NCBI GenBank assembly: GCA_021234155.1
Contig: JAJEKV010000025.1
Coordinates: 5,437,310 to 5,501,309 of the forward strand
Source of the DNA: Isoetes taiwanensis
Taxonomy: Eukaryota; Streptophyta; Lycopodiopsida; Isoetales; Isoetaceae
Direction: 5' to 3'
Length of the DNA: 64,000 bases
Shown in pieces: positions 35,802 to 45,966 of this stretch; position 1 is the first letter of the stretch; every line of letters starts with the position of its first letter. The notes beneath the pieces are model-generated. The model was not told the origin of the DNA. It saw only the letters and a program-made list of their open reading frames with translations, and did no database searches. The position numbers and the translations under genes were made by a program.

Positions 35802-35949
35802 CTGGAATTCTCAAAATGATGACATCCGCCGAAGGGAACGAGTTTTCTCGACTCAAGCGAGTCGAGAATGAAAAGAAAAAGGTATTGAAAGGAACGAGTT
35901 TTCTCGACTCATGAAGTCGAGAAACACCGATAGAGCAAAGTAAACTCAC
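35802..35949 (-). other. Predicted 148-bp intron containing two palindromes
   Basis: Minus-strand donor GAG|GTGAGTTT at 35949 and acceptor AATTCCAG at 35802. The palindromes TTCTCGACTC-AAGC-GAGTCGAGAA (35845-35868) and TTTCTCGACT...AGTCGAGAAA (35900-35924) lie inside, each introduced by GGAACGAGT. The hairpin pair makes up about half of the intron. Confidence 0.55.
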
Positions 35950-37585
35950 CTCAATCTCGTGTTTTCAATAATGTTTTCGCAAAGATTCGTCCAAACCTTC
36001 GACATCCTCGCCTCCGCCGCCTTTGTCTCCCCGCCCTCGCCGCCTTTATCGCTTCCATTTGTCTTCCTCCCCTTGAAATGCTCATGAAGCGTATCCGTGT
36101 ATGACCAATGGTTTCAACCATGTCCTTATTTCCAACCACGGATATAGGTTTCATTCCAAACAAAGATAGCCCCCGAGAGAACAGCCATTCATGTACCACT
36201 CGCATACAATTTGATCTTCCCACCAAGTCGGGTTATGAAGTACTTGATAACTCTTGGCCGGATAGGAATTCTATGTATAGGACCGGTCGCACCATCTTTG
36301 GCTTTACCTTGTCCATCGATGGAACATCCTCCATAAACCCTGCCCCCTTCCGTGGTTCCATCCGCTCTTGAGAGATCATGAACTTGTCGAGATAATGATG
36401 CTCGCTAGACCACCACTTATCCAGGTCGACCACGATCTTGAAATCAAAACCAAAACTATGTTGGCAAAGCTTGGTGCCTTCGGGTAGCCAAGTCTGCACT
36501 CATGATCAAGTTCGTATATGGAGTGCATGATCTTGTTGGTGAAGTTAATATCACCGCCCATTGGGAGACAAAGAAGCTTGTTTGATTGCCCGCATGCAAA
36601 AAGACAAGGAAACCGAAAAGTATCCGTGTCGGTCATGTCCGCATTAACGCCTTGTACCACCGCTCTATGTTAGCTTTGTCATAAAAAGGGTGGGGTCTTC
36701 GATCATATTGATGGCAAATAGTGCCACGGGTCCAAAAAAGCCTGCACCACCAAATCCCTTGTGTCCCAAAGTAACCAAAATGGGGAGCTATCGTCGCCTT
36801 TAAATGGGACCACCCTCAATCCAAGCTTCCTTTTCGCACTGCCATAGCACGCCGTGGAAAGGAAGGGTTTTGACGTTACGCTTGAGCTTGGTGTTGATGT
36901 AGGGTTGACATAGACGGTTCAATTCCTTCATGTCTTCCTCATCAAGGGCAGCCTTTTCCTTGTAATAATCAAAATCATGGTATTCATTAGATGCAACGCT
37001 GCGTAACTCCGCGATGCCTTCTTCTAACGCACGCTGTCGCTTTAGGACTGTGGCATAATCCTTTGCGCCCCGCATTTTAGAACTCCCCGGTCTTCCTTAG
37101 CAGGATTGTTCCCTCCAAGATTTTGCCTTGTAGATCAAGCGCTTTGTCCGTGAGGCCCTCAGTATCCTCTTCATGAACCGCTTGTCAAACAACTTGGGGT
37201 CCGCCCGCTTGGAAATTCTCCATTGCCGCCCTTCAAATTTTGCCTCTTGTCCATTGAGCCCATATGTCGGGCCATTTCTCCCAGCACCGCCTCGCTAAGA
37301 ATGAGGTCATATTGGTCTGAGAGAGACTCCCCGCCTTTCCTTGGTGTTCTCTTCTTCTTCTCCTCTTCTTCCTCCTCTCCCTCGCCATCTTCCTGTCCCT
37401 CCAAAGAAACATATCCGCATAGTTTCTCAAAGGTCTTCCACTTATCCGAGGGAGCCCTGTTTCCTTTAGGACGCCGAGGACAACCCAATGCTTTCCAATC
37501 GCTGCCTAGCGCAGTATGATCCGTCGATAATAAAATGCATTCGCATAATGTACCAATGTCGAGCATGAAAGTATCTACAAACACC

Positions 37586-38028
37586 CTAATAAACAAGAAT
37601 AGTAGCCGGGTTTTCGACTCATGAGTCGAGAAAGTCCCTTGAATGTCTAATTTTCTTTTTACTGGTTTTTTCGACCATGAAGTCGAAAAGCTCTACATCC
37701 TTTGATTTTTTTCATATACCCTGGCTTTCGACTTCGCCAGTCGAGAAACCCCAAAGATAATCGGGTAAATGTTAGATGGCGGGGCTTTTCTCGACTCGCG
37801 AAGTCGAAAAGTCCCTTGAATGTCTAATTTTCTTTTATCAAGCAGGGTTTTCTCGACTCGCGAAGTCGAAAAGCTCCGCATCCTTTGATTTTCTCAGGTT
37901 ATTCGGCTTTCGACTCGCGAGTCGAAACCCCAAAGGATAATCGGCAAATGTTAGGATGGCGTATTTTCGACCGCGAGTCGAATGGAAAGATTCGCAGAGA
38001 GTTATTTACCCACGTGAGCCGCACTCAC
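37586..38028 (-). other. Predicted 443-bp intron packed with palindromes
   Basis: Minus-strand donor AATAGCG|GTGAGTGC at 38028 and acceptor GTTTATTAG at 37586. Exon-like frames lie on both sides (ARPALAQRENTIA upstream, VFVDTFMLDIGTLCE downstream). Almost the whole interval, 37611-37983, is a tandem array carrying seven TCGACTC palindromes. Confidence 0.55.
37611..37983. repeat. 177-bp tandem repeat, two units, each with three palindromes
   Basis: Unit 1 is about 37611-37786 and unit 2 about 37787-37963; a partial third palindrome follows. Each unit has the same order: palindrome, GTCCCTTGAATGTCTAATTT, palindrome, AAGCTC...CATCCTTTGATTTT, palindrome, CCCCAAAGATAATCGG, ATGTTAG-ATGGCG. The phrase GTCCCTTGAATG begins at 37634 and 37811, giving the period of 177. 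The palindrome arms vary (TTTTCGACTC, CTTTCGACTTC, TTTTCTCGACTC) while arm complementarity is mostly kept. Confidence 0.88.
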
Positions 38029-39293
38029 CGCTATTGTGTTCTCGCGTTGGGCTAATGCCGGCCGGGCTTCGTTCTTTGGCGTCTCCAGCCGAAAGAACTC
38101 GCACTCGCTTGGCATATCTATCCTTGATCCTTTTTGCGGCACCTCCTTCTCCGCTCTGCAATACTTGAGCCGCCCACCTTTGAATGCTGACCGCCTACAA
38201 CCCGTAACCTGACTTCTTTTCCCTTCGGATCTTCCTCGGACTTCCAAATTGAACAACTCACCGCCGATCTGCTAAAAAGGTATGACATCCGCAGGCATTG
38301 GATCTGCAACATGATGTCGCACCATCGTTCGTAATCTCCAAAGATGTGTGCCGGATTAAATTCCACAATGGTTGAACAAGACGGCATCTCCCGTGCAAAC
38401 CTTCAAATTGCCTAATGTCCAAAGCCCGCGGCTTTGTGTGATATTCCCAACGGATAATACCGAGCTAGACGCCCCATTTTCTCGTGGCCCCTCTCTCGGA
38501 AATCCTGATCCGATCATCCGATCGAGGTTTGGGGACTCGACCATATCTTTGTCTCCTTCGTCATCCGATTCCTCCCGTGTGGTGTCATCATCCCCATCTT
38601 TGTTTTTGGTGGACTTTTTGTGTATGAACCACAACTTCATTCCCCACCGCAGAGTGTTGTAGAGTCTTCAAAGACAAAAGAGAAGTGAAGCTCCCCGTAT
38701 TGAAATGCTTTTCCCCGACTGAAATCTCCATACCAAGCTCCCCGGATGTTAGGGTTCCGCCTCCTTCATCCCTTCCATCCTTCCACCCAAGGTTCTAACA
38801 ATTTAAAGGCGCCGCCTTTTTTCTAAGTGCCCTTAGCCTTGCTCATGGAAGAGTGAGAATAATTTGAAACCGCTAATTTTTTGTGCGATAGAACTTACTC
38901 TTTTCCTCGGGCAATCCTCGACATGTAGTGTTAAATGCTTCAATCCGGGCGCAGAGATCGGAGAGCACAACACCGATTTTCTTGTACTTGTCTCCTGAGC
39001 TCTTCTTGTCCCTTTGGTGTAGAAACAGATCTTTCTCTTCCCACTTGTCGATACCTCGACATACCACCAAGAATCTGCCAAGTTTCAAGAAGCTCGCTCT
39101 CCAAATCCCTCGATGACAAAGAATGGAGTTCGCCGATCACCAAAGAGTCCGAGGTGAATGCCGCAAGAAGAAAGGATGGATCGCTTAAGGTATTCCGACA
39201 AAAGAAAACCTCGTGAGCTCACCCGGGTTTGTTTGTCTTCTTCTTGCCGCCGGTAGAAGCATCCCTCCGGCGCCGCTTCTTGGACGGAGTCAT

Positions 39294-40195
39294 GTCTATA
39301 TGCCCTCTCATCCTCTTTCGCACCCTCTCAGAAATTAAGTTTCCTCCGCTGGTTGTGAGTTTTAGGACTGCATGTAAAAAGATCGGGCGTGTTCTTTAGT
39401 TTGAACTTAAGGACATGCAATCATTTATGAAAAAAGAAGGCTAAAGGGTACAAAGACGGTCGGCTTTTAGCCCGCCCAAACACTATTTCAAATTTAATCA
39501 CATCAAGGGACTAAGTGAGCGGAGAGCGTAGTTTATCTTCCCCGCGCATTGGGGACCTCGAAGTTCGAGGGGGAGCATCGACCGTTAGCGACTTCCTAAT
39601 GGCGCCACGCGTAAGAAGCTAAACAAAGCTTTGCATATGTGTTTTTCCCCGACCGCCCCTATTGCAAGCGCTTGATTTGATCGATGAGCACGGAGCTAAG
39701 GTAGGAAGCGAGAGGAGCCGCCACACCTGAACTCTACATCGCGGGCATGGAACGGGATACGCGAGAATCGCAAAGGATACAAGTATTAGATGCTAATACA
39801 CTCTTGAAGAGACCGGCGTAAGAAGCAAAGACTCTAGGTGAGGTCATGGATCCGTGATACAAAGGGCTCAAGGAATTACCGCGAAGAGGTGAGTTTCAGA
39901 GATGCCTATGTTATTTCGCTTGTAGAACATGCCGTATGTGTTTAAATAATGGAACCGCCGATAAGCTCGACGGATTCATTGTTTCTTTTGTCGAGCATTT
40001 TTCAACTTCGATAGATGATTTACTCCTAGGGTTGAGAGATGCCTCGGCAAGGAAACAATGGATCGGGGGTAAAGAACAGCCCGCGCTTTAGGTGTGTTTT
40101 TCATGGACTGCTTACTTGGAATGTTGTACATAGATCGTGCTAGGACTAAGGCCCGTGAGATGCGGTTCAAATGCATCCTCTTGTAGTTAGTTTGA
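39294..40195. other. CpG-rich spacer upstream of the damaged gene
   Basis: About 900 bp between the start of the minus-strand gene and the tandem repeat array. It could hold the gene's promoter, but I see no convincing TATA box. Frames are short and lack domains. Confidence 0.35.
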
Positions 40196-40199
40196 GGGG

Positions 40200-41340
40200 C
40201 CACCACTGTCCGGAACCACTCTTCGCAATATTCGAGGAAGATGGTTCAAGGAGAGTGGCTCGCATGTGCTAGAGGCACTTGGGACTAAAAACAGAGAATA
40301 GAAAGTGCAAGCATTTGTAGAGAATGCAAGCCTTGGCTTCCTCTCTCAGGTTTCCCCGTGGTTAGTTGTAGAGGCCTCCCACCGGCCCCGAGCCCCTCCC
40401 CTTCGCAATATTCGACGGGGCATGGTTCAAGGAGAGTGACTCGACCGGGTCGAGGCCACCGCTACCGCATTACCGTGAGAATTGGTCGGTTATGATTCTC
40501 GACTTGCGTAGTCGAAATGCTTGGCTTCGTTTCGATTTTCACCGGCAAGTCGAAATGCCTTGGCCATCCGTAACTCCGCTAGTACACATGGAGTGCCTTG
40601 GTAAGGCATTCCCTACTCGCGAGCCGAGAATGCATACAAGAAGCTCGTGGTTTCCCCCGGTTATAGAGGCCTCCACCCAATCAGAGCCCATCCCCTTTCG
40701 CAATATTCGACGTAAGAAGGTTCAAGGAGATGGTTCTTGATTGGGTAGAGGCCATCATGACCAATACACGTGAGAATTGGGTTGTTAGTTGGCCCCCGCA
40801 GACAAATAAAAAACACTTCCTCTCGCAATGTCCGAGGAAGATAGAAGGAGAGTGTTTAAGACTGCCCCGCAGCCAGCTCTAGAGTGCACTAGAGCTCAAG
40901 GCTTTCACCTCACGAAAGTCGGCAGCAGCTGAACTCGTGCGGGGGTTAGTCGCCGAGGCCTCCACCTAATCGTGAGCCCATCCCCTTCGCAATATTCGGT
41001 TTTAAGATGGTTCAAGGAGACGGGCCTTGATTGGGTAGAGGCCATCGCGTACCACAATAATGAGAATTGGTTATATCAGCTGGCCTCAGACAAAGGCAAA
41101 CCACTTCCCTCGCAATGTCCGAGGAAGATAGAAGGAGAGTGGTTGAGATCGCTCGCAGCCAGCTCTAGAGTGCACTAGAGTTCGCCGACTCACGAAGTCG
41201 AGAAAGCGCCAGCACCTTCGCTGGTTAAGTCGCCGAGGTGCTCCACCCGGGCCGGAGCCAGCCCCTTCGCAATATTCATGAGCATGGTTCGGAGAGAGTG
41301 GCTCGCATCGGGTGGGAGGCACCTCGCGATCGCACAAAGG
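40200..41340. repeat. About 290-bp tandem repeats with palindrome remnants
   Basis: The phrase CTTCGCAATATTCG followed by ATGGTTCAAGGAGA begins near 40222, 40401, 40696, 40985 and 41265, giving spacings of 179, 295, 289 and 280. Two of the longer units also share CTCGCAATGTCCGAGGAAGA (near 40823 and 41112), GCAGCCAGCTCTAGAGTGCA (near 40868 and 41156) and GAGAATTGG. Degraded TCGACTC palindromes occur between units (near 40497, 40605, 41180). It is a diverged satellite-like or spacer-like array without coding potential. Confidence 0.8.
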
Positions 41341-42520
41341 GCCATTAAGTATTACATTCTCACTCACGAAGTCGGTGAAGGCCGCAGCAGGTTCTAAAGA
41401 ATGTGAAGACATTGGGTAGTGCGGTAATTCGGTCAAGAAGTCGAGATCCCTCACTCCGCCAACAAAGTGTACACTCCTCTTCGCTTCGCTCACCTCGCCG
41501 AAGTCGAGAAGAAGGCCCGTATTTCCCCGGATCTGGCAAGTGAAGTATTCTCAACTCGCCACTCCTTCGCATGTCTCCCGCAGTTGGATTTGCCGTGAGT
41601 TAGAAATGGAGATTCTCGTGAAGCAATTCCTATTCCGAAGTTCTTGCCGAGAGAAAGACATTCCTAGTTATTTTCTCATAATGCTCGCAATATCTTACTT
41701 CCTAACACCGCCTCTCGATGATTTCTATCTCTGCTGCTTGCTACTACTCTAACCACTATTCTCACTTGTGCCCGCATAATGTATTCAATTCAACCACAAG
41801 CAAGAAAAAGATAACAAAAACAAAAACAATACAAAGATTAATGAGATTAATGAAAAAACAGAGAACAATGGAGAACAAAGATGAGAACAAAGGAGAACAA
41901 AGAAGATTAAAAAGGGTATGATATTACAAAAACATACCGAAGATTTGTCGGATGAGGAGGAGGCTTCCGAGTTCGCCTCCATGTGGGTATAGTCGCTGAC
42001 AAAGCGTGAATAAGGATTTTGTCTGGTCAGAAATTGTATCGTGGATTAATAAGAGCCTCTAACAAATGTAATATAAGTAAAAATGCACTAAAGGACTTAC
42101 GTAAAAACTAAAAAGCAAAGACTAAAAAGGCCTCACTTTCTTCTCTCAGCGGTAACGCCACGCCGAAACAATGAATCACATGGCAGAACTTCGGCGCCGA
42201 AGCCCCCCGATCCGGTCGACCAAGCCGCCGTCATAAGATGGCCTTGGAATCGCTTCTGCCGATCGATCGCCTCGATCCGTAAAGCTGGCGCTAAGGAAAC
42301 AGGGAGGAAGAGTGATCGAGAAAACAGGGGAGGAAGAATGGTCTGGGGAGAGGAAGAGGGTGCGCTTACTTCGGCCGCACCCTCAACCTCGTAAAAGTGC
42401 AATAATAAAACCATTGTCACGCAGGGCCATGCCCTCCATGACGGGCAAAGTTGATTAGCCGACATGGCCACGGTTTTCACCTCAAGAGGCCCACGCGGCC
42501 ATGACAAAATATGAAAGGGT
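41341..42520. other. CpG-rich spacer, no gene recognised
   Basis: It contains two more partial palindromes (near 41360-41385 and 41485-41510). A purine-rich stretch of GAGAACAAAG-like words lies at 41810-41910. The minus frame at 42133-42507 (124 codons) lacks recognisable motifs. CpG density falls sharply after about 42.5 kb. Confidence 0.35.
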
Positions 42521-42529
42521 AGGTTATAT

Positions 42530-42780
42530 GTTTATATATGTTATCTTATGTATTTAATAAGGTTTCAATGGTTGTATTTAATATGGTTTCAATGGTTGTA
42601 TTTAATATGGTTTCAATGGTTACAATGTTTACATATGGTTTAGAATGAGTGTGGTTGTATGCTTTAATATGGTTATATGATTTTAGTTAATATGGTTGTA
42701 TGATTTTAGTTAATATGGTTGTATGATTTAATATGATTATATTTAATATGTTTGTATGGTTTTATATGGTTCATATGGTC
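42530..42780. repeat. AT-rich short tandem repeats
   Basis: AATATGGTTTCAATGGTTGT-type units of about 26 bp repeat three times (42550-42625). Related ATGGTTGTATGATTTTAGTT units follow (42660-42740). Simple-sequence expansion. Confidence 0.85.
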
Positions 42781-43059
42781 ATATTTGTGGTGTTTGGGGC
42801 TATATGGTTTTAATGTGAGCTTTTTCATTCGTGGAGCATGTGAGATGAGTAAAATGGAGCCGTGGAATTCCAAAGGAGGCCATTGCCCTAGGCTCCAATG
42901 GAGGAAGATGGGTTGCCTTTTGTTGCACCTTGCAAACTGCATCGGTATTTTGCAAGAGGGCATAATAACCGCAGCTGATCCATTTGATAGTGTGAATGAT
43001 GAGAGGTCGGGAGATGAACATCTTGAGTTGGTATCAGAAGCTTCTTATCGAAGTTGATA

Positions 43060-45775
43060 CTATCATGTCCTGTGGAAGCTCTAGTGATTGCATTGTGTGC
43101 TCGTGGTCAGCTGGAGTCCCAAGCTCGCTTGAGATGGCCAATTAGATTTATTACACACAAGAATGGTGATACTCTAGAATGCCCCTCAATCAACTACACA
43201 CCCCAAGGCCCACCCAAGGCCATGTGGAAGATTTGGTGGTCGATGAGCATCCTTTGATCACAAGGAAGAGACGCTTATGTCTTTCATAAAAGGCACCAAA
43301 AGGTGCCCAAGAGGCCTAGAAGTGACAAATATTTAGAAAGGATGGAAAGTATGGCACCAACCAAAGAAAACCCGAGGCAATTAGGGGACAAGAGTGTTGC
43401 AACCTAGATTGCACAAAGGCATTACAATGTGGATGACCTCGCGGGATAAGGTCCCAATACATTGGACAAATTTCAAAAAGATAGGATTAATTTCATTTAC
43501 TCCTTGTGTAGGAATTCCAGCTATGATGAAAACACAGGACGACTGCTATATCAATTGAGGGGAATGAAGGTATGTATGAGAGCATTGAGATGGATTCTTG
43601 GGGTGAGCAAGTCTTCATTTTACGTGATATCGGGAGCAGTGTTAGAAAAGGGCACACTTTGTTCCAACATGGTAATGCACTCACTTTGAAACCTAGAGCA
43701 AATACTCTAAAGGCCATTGCAGCCTTCGAGAGCTTTGTGAGATACATGTCTCAATCTATGCCCCACAAGTCGAGCAGAACGAGCACACGGTGTGCGAGTG
43801 GTGCAAAAGAGTGTTGCCACAACACTATATCCAAAAGGAGTGCCTTTAAGGAGGTCAACTCCATCCTAGAAACCACTGGAGGTAGGCCTCTTTCTCAATC
43901 ACATTTCAGCAAGTTATGGAGCACTCACTTCTGGGACGGAGTGTCCTACAACACATGCCATTCTCAAAGTGCAACACTTGCATTCAACTCAAGGATACAC
44001 TTGCATCAACCGCAATAGAGAAAGAAAGAATGGCAATTAGGGAGCAATTTGCAGATCACCAAAGGGACCAAATATCATGTAGACAGTTGTATTGGCAAAG
44101 GGAGAACATTTTCTCGAGATGCAGCCGGACAAATTTTTGTGTATAATTCATGATAAGATGGACCAACACAAGACTTTCTTGCCAAAGCTAGATCCTTTAC
44201 CCAAGCGTTGTCAAAACGCTTTTCGATGAAAGTAAGTCCGGCGGGTGTATTAACACATGGTCATGGAACTGAAACATATGGTCATTTTGTGCTTGATCTA
44301 TGGAGAGATGATCCAAACTTCCATGTGAGCTCTATTTTCAAGTGCCCGAGAACACTAGAGAAAGGATCGATAGAAGGGAGGAGGTATTCCCCTTCAAAGA
44401 CCCATTTTGAGGCTTTGATGGATGATCAACCGCTTTGTTACCAAAGGCGTATAAAAAAGCTCACATCCAAGGTGTCTAGTGAATCAAGGAGGACTTGGGA
44501 TGATTTCCCCTTACTTGAGAAATCAACTGCCTGAGGAGCTATGTGTTCCAGGCTGGACAACCGCTGGAAAGAAAACAAGAATAGATGGATGTTTGGGGCA
44601 ATGTCATACTTGGACAGCTAGGGGGAGTATTCAAAGTTGTGAAAGTGGGATTCATGATGGTTGGGCATACGCATGATGATATAGATGGATTCTTTGGAAC
44701 TTTCTCCACCAAGCTCAAGAGAGAAAAACGACCACTCTCCCCTCCCCGAACTAATGGATGTGTTTGAGAGTCGCATTGACCCCAACCCAATGGCTTTCTT
44801 GATGGATGAGGTTGCAGATTGGAAATCATTTGTAGAAGGATACTTGCTAGATGGCAAGGACCAGTTGACAGGACACACAAAGCCACTTCAATTCAAGTTT
44901 TGGGTTAGGGATGGAATACCAATCATGCAATATAAGTGGAGACCGTGTGACAAGTTGTGGATGCCTCGTACAAGGTATCGAAGTTGTGGCAAAGGGTGCT
45001 TTAGCAAGTGAAGTTCTCATTCCTAAAGGGCAGCCAAAACCACTACCTCCCTTCAAGACAACAAAGACTCTAGCCAACCGGGTGAAGGGCATCAAGGATT
45101 ACATAACGACCGGGATGATGTTCGAAATGGAAAGCACACCTCCACTCTTAAGAAAAATCAAATGGACTCCCTAATCAAGTACTGGGAGAAAGTTGTGACA
45201 TGCTTAGAAACTGAACAGCCATGTGGGAGGGAGCTAAGAGACGGGTTCTTGCCAGAGTCAAGATGGGAGGGTTCTCAAGGTGCAAGCACGTCTAAGAATG
45301 CTCACTTGGGTCCCAACAAGGGTTCCAAGTGGTTTGTGGGAAGTAAGGCCTCAAAGCCGGCGGTTTGATCTTCCCCGAAAGGGGATCCCTTTGAGGACAT
45401 CAAGGAAGGATACTTTGTGCTAGTAAGGCCTCGATGATGAGGACTGTCCAATATGGTTAGGGGTGGCACTCTCTCGATGTGACCACCACTATGCCCGATG
45501 GAGAGGAGTTAAGGCCCGGATTCCAAATTCAATATTGGGAGCCCATTGGGAGGCACAAGAAGGGCAACTTGAAGGAGCAATACAATCGACTGGGGGAGAA
45601 GAAGTGGAGGGCAATTATGTCACCCTCAAAGGAGGGAATTGGTGGAGTGTGTGGTATGGTCATATCCAAGTTCTCACATTGCAAAAGACAACACACACAA
45701 GATCCCAAGAAAGGAGATGGACAAGGCCATGAGCAACCTCCATGCTATATCATTGTATGAGGGTGCATAATATTG
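43060..45775 (+). pseudogene. Decayed DUF7869-like transposon-associated gene
   Basis: Plus-strand fragments in several frames line up with a family I know as DUF7869-containing proteins: large, multicopy, probably transposon-borne, biochemistry unknown. In order: an HTH-like GMKVCMRALRWILGVSKSSF (43.57-43.62 kb); FSKCNTCIQLKDTL (near 43.95 kb) followed by a charged helix; IIHDKMDQHKTFLPKL (44142-44190); GVLTHGHGTETYGHFVLDLW (near 44.25-44.30 kb); VGHTHDDIDGFFGTFS (near 44660-44707); and a C-terminal piece PGFQIQYWEPIGRHKK (45.52-45.57 kb). The HDxMDQ and GHTHDDID motifs look like metal-binding residues of an RNase H-like fold, by inference. At least five frame changes and stops make it non-functional as read. 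Its 3' end is followed by the right copy of the 25-bp inverted repeat. Confidence 0.68.
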
Positions 45776-45941
45776 AGAAGTTTGAAAACTTTCTCAACTA
45801 GTGGTTTGTAAAATTTATGAGGAAAACAAGTAACCCAATTCTATGTGTGTCATGTGTAATTCTATTCAAGCAATCAATTCAGAAATTTCTTTTATGGTGT
45901 GTGAGTCCCATTTTCAGTCCGAGTCCCAAAATTCAAGATTT

Positions 45942-45966
45942 GTCCCACTTTAATTAAATACGACTT
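45942..45966 (-). repeat. Right copy of a 25-bp perfect inverted repeat
   Basis: Exact reverse complement of 33703-33727. On the outer side both copies continue as TGGCA. No target duplication was found beyond it. Confidence 0.85.

Larger units (their letters stand above)
34978..39293 (-). pseudogene. Multi-exon gene with FCP1/NLI-like phosphatase C-terminus, damaged
   Basis: The minus strand starts with ATG at 39293 encoding a basic, nuclear-localisation-like leader (MTPSKKRRRRDASTGGKKKT). Further coding-like pieces follow: LETWQILGG and KYKKIGVVLSDLCARIEAF (39.1-38.9 kb), FNPAHIFGDYERWCDIMLQI (38.35 kb), SDWKALGCPRRPKG with an acidic EDGEGEEEEEEKKK stretch (37.5-37.3 kb), and DYYKEKAALDEEDMKELNRL (37.0 kb). 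Near 35.64-35.15 kb is an FCP1/NLI-interacting-factor-type HAD phosphatase-like domain: KLVIFGVNGVL for motif 1 and IIGDSAYKCYHSAQNTI for the DDSxYK motif. In both motifs an expected Asp is Gly. It ends KAMDDKYFGEQEE-stop at 34978. Two introns with good signals are visible, both filled with palindromes. Frameshifts break the rest. N-terminal family unknown. Confidence 0.55.

Noticed and set aside
38940-39216. Plus-strand frames opposite the start of the damaged gene
   Set aside because: They overlap the minus-strand coding pieces, which have splice signals and a start codon. The plus frames have neither.
34623-41570. CRISPR-like array of repeats
   Set aside because: The repeats are perfect or near-perfect palindromes of irregular spacing in eukaryotic, spliced sequence, with no unique uniform spacers and no cas genes.
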